Below, in pieces: positions 1 through 5,433 of a stretch of DNA of 5,433 nucleotides (its first letter is position 1; the number at the start of each line of letters is the position of its first letter). The stretch is from Actinomycetes bacterium (GTDB lineage: Bacteria > Actinomycetota > Actinomycetes > Prado026). Location: the NCBI GenBank assembly GCA_025455945.1, contig JALOLN010000166.1:1-5433 (forward strand), given 5' to 3'. The position numbers and the translations under genes were made by a program. The notes beneath the pieces are model-generated. The model was not told where the DNA came from. It searched no databases and saw only the letters and a list, made by a program, of their open reading frames with translations.

Positions 1-1072
1 GATCAGCGCCTCGCGGGCCACCGACAGGCTGGACACCCGCTTCCCGAGGTGCCTGGCCACGGCGGCCGTCGACACGGCTCCGTCGTCGTCGGGCACCAGC
101 TCCGCCATCGCCTGCAGGTATGCCCGCTCGGCCGGAGTGGCGCGCTCGAACCGGCTGCCGAAGAACCCGACGGCGAGCTCGGACTGCGCCTGGGGCAGGC
201 CGGCGGCGACGTCCTCGGCCGTCACCGGCGTGGCGACGGCCGCGTCCCAGGTGGCCTTGCCGTAGGCCTGGATGAAGTAGGGGTACCCCCCGGACTCCCG
301 GTAGAGCAGGTCCAGCGACCCCCTCCCGCTCGGCGGGCGCCGTCAGGGCCAGGTCGGCCGCCGAGCGGTCCAGCCGGTCGATGGCCAGGTAGCGGAAGAG
401 CCGCTCGGCGTAGGACTTCGAGCTCGACAGCACGGTCGGCAGGTGCGGCAGCCCGGCCCCGACGATCACCAGTGGGGCGCCCTGCTGGCCCACCTCGTGC
501 ACGGCCCCGCACAGGGCGGCGAGGTCGGCCGCCCCGACGTCCTGCAGCTCGTCGACGAAGAGCGCGACCCCCACGCCGAGGTCCCTGGCGATGTCCGCGG
601 CGTCCAGGAACAGCTCGGTGAGGTCGATCTCGAGGTCGCCGGAGTCGGCGCGCCCCCGGGCCGGGTCGACGTCCACGCCGATCTGCCACGAGCCGTCCGG
701 GGAGGCCTTCAGCGAGAAGGCCTTGAGCACCTGCAGGAACCGGTGGACCCGCTCCTCCCCCCGGTGCCGCACGCCGATCTCGCGGACCGCCGCGTACACG
801 GCTGTGGCCACCGGACGGCGGATGGGGGTGTCGGCGCGGGCCTCGACCTTGCCGGTGGCCCAGGCCCGGCCGATGGCCTCCGAGCGCAGCGCGTTGAGCA
901 GCACGGTCTTGCCGACGCCGCGCAGCCCGGTCAGGACCAGGCTGCGCTCCGGGCGCCCGGTCGCGATCCGCTCGAGGACGACGCCGAACTGGGCCAGCTC
1001 GCGGTCCCGCCCGGCGAGCTCGGGCGGCCGCTGCCCGGCGCCGGGGGCGTACGGGTTGCGGACGGGGTCCAT
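1..1072 (-). CDS. Orc1/Cdc6-like AAA ATPase, C-terminus beyond window, apparent frameshift near 319
   Basis: This is a cytoplasmic P-loop ATPase of the AAA_16/Orc1-like type common in actinobacteria; its partner and cellular role are unknown. From the ATG at 1072 the protein shows Walker A GLRGVGKT (residues 49-56), Walker B VALFVDELQD (169-178) and a sensor-1-like strand VIVGAGLP near residue 200. The start is supported by GGAGAGG at 1081-1087, whose last GAGG lies 8 nt upstream of the ATG. After about residue 252 this frame becomes Arg/Gly/Pro-rich. The expected family sequence resumes in the next minus-strand frame from 315 (LDLLYRESGGYPYFIQAYG), followed by a winged-helix-like end (FERATPAERAYLQAM, then VSTAAVARHLGKRVSSLSVA) that runs off the window. 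Neither frame meets a stop before the edge. The break may be a sequencing error, a 1-nt insertion, or a 3n+2 deletion. Confident on family, not on function or integrity. Confidence 0.8.
   Translation of the reverse strand, partial: MDPVRNPYAPGAGQRPPELAGRDRELAQFGVVLERIATGRPERSLVLTGLRGVGKTVLLNALRSEAIGRAWATGKVEARADTPIRRPVATAVYAAVREIGVRHRGEERVHRFLQVLKAFSLKASPDGSWQIGVDVDPARGRADSGDLEIDLTELFLDAADIARDLGVGVALFVDELQDVGAADLAALCGAVHEVGQQGAPLVIVGAGLPHLPTVLSSSKSYAERLFRYLAIDRLDRSAADLALTAPAEREGVAGPALPGVRGVPLLHPGLRQGHLGRGRRHAGDGRGRRRRPAPGAVRARRRVLRQPVRARHSGRAGIPAGDGGAGARRRRSRVDGRRGQAPREAGVQPVGGPRGAD
315..323 (-). other. Frame break in the AAA ATPase gene at a C5/G5 run
   Basis: On the minus strand the upstream frame reads ...PAEREGV, with its Val codon at 319-317. 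Family-like sequence (LDLLYRES...) continues only in the frame starting at 315. The break coincides with a five-base homopolymer at 319-323. Removing one G would give EREG-SLDLLYRES. From memory, related proteins have several extra residues between the GV and the ALD-like motif, so a small 3n+2 deletion is an equally good explanation. Confidence 0.7.
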
Positions 1073-1164
1073 GGTGCCGTCCTCTCCGCCTTTCTCAGGC
1101 TCTATCAGCCCCAGACGATACAGCCCGATGGGAGACGAGAGACGGCGCCACGACCGCCCCGCCC

Positions 1165-1212
1165 ATGGCGGTGACGATGTGGCCGTCCTGGCGACCCCCG
1201 AGTCACCGCCAT
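1165..1212. repeat. Perfect 11-bp inverted repeat with 26-nt spacer
   Basis: The left arm ATGGCGGTGAC (1165-1175) is exactly complementary to the right arm GTCACCGCCAT (1202-1212). It lies 93 bp upstream of the ATPase start and 65 bp downstream of the glycosylase stop. It could fold in the transcript as a hairpin (possible U-tract-less terminator of the glycosylase gene) or act as a pair of half-sites for a regulator. No T-run follows on either strand, so a classical intrinsic terminator is not supported. Confidence 0.6.
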
Positions 1213-1235
1213 CAAGAGGAGCGGCAGTGGATACC

Positions 1236-1253
1236 GCGCGATAGTGCGCGATA
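1236..1253. repeat. Two 8-bp direct repeats (GCGCGATA) spaced one helical turn apart
   Basis: GCGCGATA occurs at 1236-1243 and again at 1246-1253, with a 2-nt gap, giving a 10-bp period. The preceding GGATACC and following CGATACG add partial symmetry. A tandem repeat with a 10-bp period would put both copies on the same DNA face, as for a regulator site, but it sits just downstream of the glycosylase stop and may be chance. Confidence 0.4.
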
Positions 1254-1277
1254 CGGGCAGAGAGTCCGCGGGCCGGG

Positions 1278-2141
1278 CTACTTGAGCAGCCGGGACAGCC
1301 GCCGGTCGGCGAGGGGCTTGCCGCCCGTCTGACAGGTGGGGCAGTACTGCAGCGCGGAGTCCGCGAAGGACACCTCCCGCACGGTGTCGCCGCACACCGG
1401 GCAGGACTGGCCGGTGCGGCCGTGGACGGCGAGGCCGGCCTTCTTCTCACCCTTGAGGTCCGCAGCCGCCAGCCCACGCGCGCGTGCCACGGCCTCGCCC
1501 AGCGTCGTCCGGATCGCGGCGTAGAGGGTGGCCTGCTCCTCGGGGCCGAGGTTCCCGGCCGGCCGGAAGGGTGACATCCGGGCGGCGTGCAGGATCTCGT
1601 CGGAGTAGGCGTTGCCGATGCCCCCGACGACGGACTGGTCGCGGAGCACGCCCTTGAGCTGCTGTCTGCCGTGGGCGGCCAGGATGCCGGCGAGCACGTC
1701 CGGGGTGAACGCGTCCGCGAGCGGGTCCGGGCCCAGCCGGGCGATGCCCGGGACCTCGCCCGGGTCGCGGACGACGTACACCGCAAGCTTCTTCTGCGTG
1801 CCCTGCTCGGTGAGGGTGAACCCGCTGCCGTCGTCGAGGTGCACCCGGAGTGCGAGCGGGCTCTTGCCCGGCCGGGGCGGGGCCGCGGGCAGGGCGTCCG
1901 ACCACCGCAGCCAGCCCGCCCTGGCCAGGTGGACGACGAGGTGCAGGCCGTCGACGTCGAGGTCGAGGAACTTGCCGTGCCGCGCCACCCCGGTCACGGT
2001 CAGGCCCTGCAGGGCCGTCACCGGCGGGGCGTAGGTCTTCAGCGCGCTGATCGCGGCGACGTCGACCCGCGCGACGACCCGGCCGACCACCCGCTCCCGC
2101 AGGAACCCGGCCAGCGCCTCGACCTCCGGCAGCTCCGGCAC
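1278..2141 (-). CDS. Fpg/Nei-family DNA glycosylase (divergent actinobacterial type)
   Basis: The 287-aa product is a base-excision-repair glycosylase/AP lyase of the Fpg/Nei family. The GTG start gives the family N-terminus MPELPEVE, placing the catalytic Pro2 and Glu3. Other hallmarks are Lys57 in RHGKFLDL, the helix-two-turn-helix motif QSVVGGIGNAYSDE (169-182, with Asn177), and a C-terminal zinc finger with Cys247, Cys250, Cys267 and Cys270. Several positions differ from classical Fpg: Ser262 stands where the finger normally has a conserved Arg, Arg74 where Fpg has its void-filling Met, and TEQGTQKK (111-118) where Fpg has the TDPRRFG loop. The substrate (oxidised purine or pyrimidine) therefore cannot be assigned, and no symbol is given. 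The start lies 8 nt after a 22-bp inverted repeat and has no good Shine-Dalgarno, only a G-run (2142-2146 on the complementary strand). It may be co-transcribed with the upstream CoA-transferase. Confidence 0.93.
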   Translation of the reverse strand: MPELPEVEALAGFLRERVVGRVVARVDVAAISALKTYAPPVTALQGLTVTGVARHGKFLDLDVDGLHLVVHLARAGWLRWSDALPAAPPRPGKSPLALRVHLDDGSGFTLTEQGTQKKLAVYVVRDPGEVPGIARLGPDPLADAFTPDVLAGILAAHGRQQLKGVLRDQSVVGGIGNAYSDEILHAARMSPFRPAGNLGPEEQATLYAAIRTTLGEAVARARGLAAADLKGEKKAGLAVHGRTGQSCPVCGDTVREVSFADSALQYCPTCQTGGKPLADRRLSRLLK

Positions 2142-2148
2142 CCCCCGA

Positions 2149-2218
2149 GCCTACGGTCCAGTAGTGAACGGAATCAGCCCGTCCGCACCCGCATAGCGTT
2201 CACTACTGGACCGTAGGC
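2149..2218. repeat. Perfect 22-bp inverted repeat with 26-nt spacer, filling an intercistronic gap
   Basis: Arm 2149-2170 is exactly complementary to arm 2197-2218 over all 22 positions, with the spacer at 2171-2196. The arm contains TACGGTCCAGTAGTGAACG (2152-2170) and is less GC-rich than the flanking genes. The element occupies 70 of the 82 bp between the CoA-transferase stop (2224-2226) and the glycosylase GTG (2139-2141). In the minus-strand transcript it would form a long stem directly before the glycosylase start. No T-run follows the stem and no target duplication or transposase is seen. It could be a REP/MITE-like dispersed repeat, a transcript-processing or attenuating hairpin, or a terminator. 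Confidence 0.9.
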
Positions 2219-2223
2219 GGGGC

Positions 2224-3459
2224 TCAGGCGAGGCCGAGCTCGGCGGCCTCCTCCCACAGCTCCTCGCGGACGTCGGGGTGCGCGGCGTGCTCGATGAGGT
2301 TGGCCGCCTGCTCGTTCTGCGAGTACCCCCAGAGCAGGGCGGCACCCTGCTCGGTGATGACGGCGCTCTGCTGGAACGACGTCACGGGCTCGTCGACCAG
2401 CGGCACGATCGTCGACACGTTGGCGCGCGGGTGCCAGGACCGCAGCGCCATGATCGCCTGGCCCCCGCGCGAGTGCAGGGCACCGACGATGAAGTCGGTC
2501 TGCCCGCCGAAGCCGGAGTAGATGCGGGCCTTGATCCGCGAGGCGTTGGCCTGGCCGAACAGGTCGACCTGCAGCGCGGTGTTGACCGAGACCATCTGCC
2601 GGTTCCGTGAGATGAGCGCCGGGTCGTTGACCTTCTCGGTACGCAGCACCCGCACCCGGTGGTTGCGGTCCAGCCACCGGTAGAGCTCCTGGGACCCGAA
2701 GAGGAACGAGACGACGAGCTCCCGGTTGGGCTCCAGCGCACCCGCGGCGTCGAGGGTCAGCACGCCGTCGCTGAACATCTCGGTCCAGATCCGCAGGCCG
2801 CGACGTCCGGTCAGGGCGGCGAGGGTCGCGTCGGGGACGGCGCCGATGCCCATCTGCAGCGTCGAGCCGTCCTTGACCAGGTCCGCCACCCGGTGCCCGA
2901 TCGCCATCGAGACGTCGTCCGGGGTGTTGGCGGGGGGAGAGGGCAGCGGCTCGTCCACCTCGATGGCGAGGTCGATCTCGTCGACCGACAGCTGGCCGTC
3001 GCCGAAGGTGTAAGGCATCTGTGGGTTGATCTGCGCGATCACCAGGGCCCCGCGGTCGCGGGCAGCCTCGACGGCCGCCGGCATGATGTTGACCTCGGTG
3101 CCCATGGAGACGGTGCCGTCGTGCACCACGCTGGTGTGCAGCAGGACGACGTCCGGCGGGACGGTCGTCGCGAACATGACCGGCACCAGCGAGAGCCGGC
3201 TCGGCAGGTAGCGCAGCCGCGGGCTCTTGCGCATGCCCGGACCGACGAAGGCGGTCTCGAGGATCACGCCGTCGCGGTCCGGCAGCCCGGTCTGGGCGTT
3301 GAGCACGAACAGCCGGTACTCCGGCAGCGCCTCGTCGACGGCGGCGATCGCGGCGTGGGGCGCGGCGAAGTTGCCGCTGGCCACGACCCGTGGGACGCCG
3401 GGCAGCGCGGCGAGCTTGGTCTTCAGGGCCTCGGGGCTGACGACTCTCACGGGGGCCAT
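2224..3459 (-). CDS. Acetyl-CoA hydrolase/4-hydroxybutyrate CoA-transferase family protein
   Basis: The 411-aa cytoplasmic enzyme belongs to the family that moves CoA between acyl-CoA and a carboxylate, typically acetate, via a glutamyl-CoA thioester. Visible hallmarks are the glycine-rich CoA-binding segment LQMGIGAVPDATL (201-213), TEMFSDG (226-232) with Glu227 as the likely catalytic glutamate, and GFGGQTDFIVGALHSRGG (316-333), which begins the C-terminal domain. The length is close to single-domain family members. The ATG at 3459 has GGAGAGG directly against it, which is very tight; the in-frame GTG at 3450 (three codons downstream) has that same site at 9 nt and may be the true start. 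The gene is transcribed divergently from the chemoreceptor and stops 83 nt before the glycosylase start. The substrate (acetate, propionate, succinate, 4-hydroxybutyrate) cannot be read from sequence. Confidence 0.92.
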   Translation of the reverse strand: MAPVRVVSPEALKTKLAALPGVPRVVASGNFAAPHAAIAAVDEALPEYRLFVLNAQTGLPDRDGVILETAFVGPGMRKSPRLRYLPSRLSLVPVMFATTVPPDVVLLHTSVVHDGTVSMGTEVNIMPAAVEAARDRGALVIAQINPQMPYTFGDGQLSVDEIDLAIEVDEPLPSPPANTPDDVSMAIGHRVADLVKDGSTLQMGIGAVPDATLAALTGRRGLRIWTEMFSDGVLTLDAAGALEPNRELVVSFLFGSQELYRWLDRNHRVRVLRTEKVNDPALISRNRQMVSVNTALQVDLFGQANASRIKARIYSGFGGQTDFIVGALHSRGGQAIMALRSWHPRANVSTIVPLVDEPVTSFQQSAVITEQGAALLWGYSQNEQAANLIEHAAHPDVREELWEEAAELGLA

Positions 3460-3552
3460 CCTCTCCGGTCGTCGACCTCCGGCGCGAGTCCGCCCCCGAG
3501 GAGGCACCGGCGGCCCGTCAAGCACCCGGCCTGATCGCCCGATGACCGTCGT
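3460..3552. promoter_or_regulatory. Divergent promoter region between CoA-transferase and chemoreceptor
   Basis: This 93-bp region must hold start signals for both divergent genes. Towards the CoA-transferase it has GGAGAGG (minus strand, 3460-3466) and an 11-bp palindrome GGTCGTCGACC (3467-3477). Towards the chemoreceptor there is GTCA (3517-3520), a 17-nt spacer, then CCCGATGA (3538-3545). This loosely resembles flagellar sigma-28 (FliA) promoters, whose -10 is GCCGATAA. If real, transcription would begin close to 3551-3553, giving a leaderless message; this fits the absence of a Shine-Dalgarno at the chemoreceptor start. The sigma assignment is speculative. Confidence 0.4.
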
Positions 3553-5130
3553 GTGGCGATGTCGGACCTCGACCGGCGGCTGTCGCTCGTCGCGGGGGTC
3601 ACCTGCCTCGCGGTGGCGGCCGCCAACCCCTTCGCGCTGACGGCGATCTTCGCGCAGGACCCGGCGACCGAGGCCATGGGCCTGCCGTCCGTCGTGGGGC
3701 TGTCGGTCCTCGTCGTGCTCGGCGGGGTCTGGTACCTGCTCCGGGACCGGGTGGAGCGGGCCGTGCCGGCCGTCGCCGGGCACCGGACCGTCGTCGACAC
3801 CGTGACCCTGACCTTCTTCGCCGCCCTGATCAGCGTCCTGCTCCTGCGCACCTCGGCCGTCGACCACGCCCAGTGGGTCTACTTCGTGCTGGTCGTCGTG
3901 TTCGCCGCCGGCCACCTGCCGTGGCGGCTGTCGCTGCTCTTCGGTGCCCTGTCCGTCGCGTGCCTGGTCGGGACGACCCTCCTGACCGGCCCGTTGGGGG
4001 ACGCCCGCGGCGCGGACCTGCTCATCGCCGGGCTGGCCCTCCTGGTGGCGTCCGGCTTCGCGACGATGCTCGCGCACGGCGCCCGACGGCTGCAGGCCGA
4101 GGCCGAACGCTCCAGACAGGCGCTCGCCGACGAGGTCACCAGCCTGTCCGAGGCGCTCGGTCTGGTGTCGCGCGGCGACCTCCGGCGTGAGGTGCTGGCC
4201 CCGGGGGGTGCCGGGGAGGGCCAGGAGGGGCTGATCCGCGCCGTGTGGACGTCGCTCGACGCGACGCTCGCGGCCGTGCGGTCGGTGGTCACCCAGGTGC
4301 AGCAGGCCGGTCGGACCCTCGGGCACGCAGCGGCCGAGCTGTCGGCGACCGCCGAGCAGACCGCCGCCGGCACGACCCAGCACGCCGCCGCCGTCGCCGA
4401 GACGACCTCCAGCCTGCAGGAGCTCGCGGCCACCGCCGCGCACATCGCCGAGACGGCCGAGGCGGTCGCCCGCGCGGCCGACGACGTGCACCGGCAGAGC
4501 GCCGAGGGCCGCGCGGTGGTCAACCTGGCCGTGGACTCCCTGGCCGACATCGCCACCCGGGTCGAGGCGATCACGACCGAGGCGGTCGCCCTGGACCAGA
4601 GCACCCACGAGATCGACCGCATCCTCGCCGTCATCGACGACCTGGCCGACCAGACCAACCTGCTGGCCCTCAACGCCTCGATCGAGGCGGCGCGGGCGGG
4701 TGAGCACGGCCGGGGGTTCGCCGTGGTGGCCGCCGAGGTGCGTTCGCTGGCCGAGCGGTCACAGGAGTCGGCGGGCCAGATCCAGGCGATCGTCGCCCGG
4801 ATCCGGGCCGGGACCCGGGCCACGGTCCTGGCCACCCAGGCCGGCGCCCAGGCCGCCCGCAGCGGGGCCGAGCTCGCCGGCCGGGTCGAGGCCCGGCTGG
4901 ACCGGATCTCCGACGTGACGGCCAGCTCCGCGGCCGCGGCGACCCAGATCCAGCTGGCGACCCGGCAGCAGACCAGCGCCTCCGAGCAAGTCGTGGCCGC
5001 GATGGCACAGGTCTCCACCGTGTCCGAGCACCAGGCCGCGGGGGCACGGGCCGTCGCCGCGGCGATCGCCGAGCTCGACGAGCTGACCGGACGGCTCAGC
5101 ACGGCCGTCGAGGAGTTCCGCGTCGGCTGA
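3553..5130 (+). CDS. Methyl-accepting chemotaxis protein with six-segment membrane input domain
   Basis: The 525-aa protein is a chemoreceptor that would signal to CheA/CheW. Residues 1-175 hold about six hydrophobic segments (roughly 11-34, 45-63, 80-98, 107-121, 125-146, 155-174) joined by short loops, so there is no room for an extracytoplasmic Cache or four-helix ligand domain. A charged linker (176-245) contains a degenerate HAMP-like stretch (LGLVSRGDLRREV, then GLIRAVWTSLDATL). The rest is an Ala-rich coiled coil with the conserved signalling tip, from DQTNLLALNASIEAARAG (366-383) through HGRGFAVVAAEVRSLAERS (385-403). No C-terminal CheR-docking pentapeptide is present; it ends EEFRVG. 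An in-frame stop at 3532-3534 limits the start to GTG 3553 or ATG 3559 (MSDLDRR); neither has a clear Shine-Dalgarno. No other che gene is in the window, so it is probably an orphan receptor. The ligand is unknown. Confidence 0.95.
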   Translation: MAMSDLDRRLSLVAGVTCLAVAAANPFALTAIFAQDPATEAMGLPSVVGLSVLVVLGGVWYLLRDRVERAVPAVAGHRTVVDTVTLTFFAALISVLLLRTSAVDHAQWVYFVLVVVFAAGHLPWRLSLLFGALSVACLVGTTLLTGPLGDARGADLLIAGLALLVASGFATMLAHGARRLQAEAERSRQALADEVTSLSEALGLVSRGDLRREVLAPGGAGEGQEGLIRAVWTSLDATLAAVRSVVTQVQQAGRTLGHAAAELSATAEQTAAGTTQHAAAVAETTSSLQELAATAAHIAETAEAVARAADDVHRQSAEGRAVVNLAVDSLADIATRVEAITTEAVALDQSTHEIDRILAVIDDLADQTNLLALNASIEAARAGEHGRGFAVVAAEVRSLAERSQESAGQIQAIVARIRAGTRATVLATQAGAQAARSGAELAGRVEARLDRISDVTASSAAAATQIQLATRQQTSASEQVVAAMAQVSTVSEHQAAGARAVAAAIAELDELTGRLSTAVEEFRVG

Positions 5131-5286
5131 GGGCCTGGCCCCCTGCCACGGCACGGGCCCCTAGTCTGACGGCGGCCGCTGACAGAGGGGACGGACCCCG
5201 GATGAGCCCAGGATGGGCACCGCCGCGCACACCGGGACGCGCCACCCGGGTGCTGCCGCCCGGTCCCCCGGCGGTGGAGGTCGTGG
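5131..5286 (+). promoter_or_regulatory. Intergenic region with candidate promoter for the TauE/SafE-like gene
   Basis: This 156-bp gap follows the chemoreceptor stop. A short GC hairpin (5141-5157) without a T-run could end the chemoreceptor message. TAGTCT at 5162-5167 fits the actinobacterial TAnnnT -10 pattern, but no -35 box is recognisable at 16-18 bp spacing. GGAGG at 5276-5280 is a strong ribosome-binding site 6 nt before the GTG at 5287. A leader of about 110 nt would result if the -10 is real. Confidence 0.4.
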
Positions 5287-5433
5287 GTGGGGGCTGAGCT
5301 CCTCGGCGCGGCCGCCGTCTTCCTGCTGGCCGCCGTGGTGCAGACGGTGAGCGGCTTCGGCTTCGCCCTGGTCGCGGTCCCCCTGCTCGCCCTGGTGCTG
5401 GACCCGGCCCCCGCCGTCGTGGCCACGACGCTG
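5287..5433 (+). CDS. TauE/SafE family membrane permease (5' part, continues past window)
   Basis: Only 49 N-terminal residues are present. They form a first hydrophobic helix (about 4-19, GAAAVFLLAAVV core) and then QTVSGFGFALVAVPLLALV (19-37), which matches the glycine-phenylalanine signature at the start of TauE/SafE proteins, followed by DPAPAVVATTL. The family comprises inner-membrane exporters or permeases for sulfite, sulfoacetate and other small organic anions; the substrate cannot be assigned from this fragment. The GTG start is supported by GGAGG ending 6 nt upstream, and no other ATG or GTG occurs in frame back to the stop at 5203-5205. It is co-directional with the chemoreceptor but separated from it by 156 bp, so it is probably transcribed on its own. 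Confidence 0.85.
   Translation, partial: MGAELLGAAAVFLLAAVVQTVSGFGFALVAVPLLALVLDPAPAVVATTL

Larger units (their letters stand above)
1073..1277 (-). promoter_or_regulatory. Intergenic region upstream of the AAA ATPase
   Basis: This 205-bp gap lies between the glycosylase stop and the ATPase start and holds no convincing gene. Reading on the minus strand, it contains a ribosome-binding site (1081-1087) and a weak -10-like TATCGT (1120 down to 1115) that would give a leader of about 35 nt. No convincing -35 box is visible. It also carries one inverted repeat and one direct repeat, listed separately. The presence of an own promoter is an inference from gap size and these weak boxes. Confidence 0.35.

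Noticed and set aside
443..1244. Plus-strand open frames overlapping the AAA ATPase and the gap after it.
   Set aside because: They are antisense to a gene with Walker A and B motifs, are Arg/Pro/Gly-rich, and show no recognisable domain.
1105..1395. A 96-codon minus-strand frame crossing the ATPase-glycosylase gap.
   Set aside because: It overlaps the zinc-finger end of the glycosylase in another frame and consists of Arg-rich sequence without a plausible ribosome site or domain.
2149..2218. An insertion sequence or a CRISPR repeat.
   Set aside because: No transposase, no target duplication and no repeat-spacer series; only one inverted pair exists in the window.
2149..2218. A classical Rho-independent terminator.
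   Set aside because: The stem is long and perfect but the loop is 26 nt and no T-run follows on either strand, so it is recorded only as an inverted repeat.
2224..4707. An open minus-strand frame extends the CoA-transferase upstream to 4707, as if it were an 827-aa fusion protein.
   Set aside because: The extension is antisense to the clear chemoreceptor gene, is rich in Arg, Gly, His and Gln with no recognisable domain, and CoA-transferase homology and a ribosome site begin only near 3459.
3879..5426. A 515-codon minus-strand open frame antisense to the chemoreceptor.
   Set aside because: Its composition (Ser, Ala, Thr, Arg-rich, no domains) is that of a mirror frame created by high GC at third positions of the real gene.

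Overview
The window is very GC-rich, with strong GC bias at third codon positions and long antisense open frames. This points to a high-GC actinobacterium. A chemoreceptor gene suggests a motile one; a Geodermatophilaceae-type genus is a plausible guess from overall protein style, but it is not proven here.

Layout: three genes lie on the minus strand, transcribed right to left. They are a CoA-transferase of the acetyl-CoA hydrolase/4-hydroxybutyrate CoA-transferase family (2224-3459), a divergent Fpg/Nei-type DNA glycosylase (1278-2141), and an Orc1/Cdc6-like AAA ATPase (1072 to the left edge) whose reading frame is broken near 319. Divergent from these, on the plus strand, are a chemoreceptor with six predicted membrane segments (3553-5130) and the first 49 codons of a TauE/SafE-type permease (from 5287). 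The CoA-transferase and chemoreceptor share a 93-bp divergent promoter region.

Non-coding structure: a perfect 22-bp inverted repeat with a 26-nt spacer (2149-2218) fills almost the whole gap between the CoA-transferase stop and the glycosylase start. A second perfect inverted repeat (11 bp arms, again a 26-nt spacer) and a pair of 8-bp direct repeats lie in the 205-bp gap upstream of the ATPase.

The genes do not form an obvious pathway: carbon metabolism, DNA repair, a signalling-type ATPase, taxis and anion export are side by side. No defence system, integrase, transposase, CRISPR array or RNA gene was seen. The points most worth a second look are the intercistronic palindrome, the frame break in the ATPase, the non-canonical residues of the glycosylase and the membrane-embedded input domain of the chemoreceptor.
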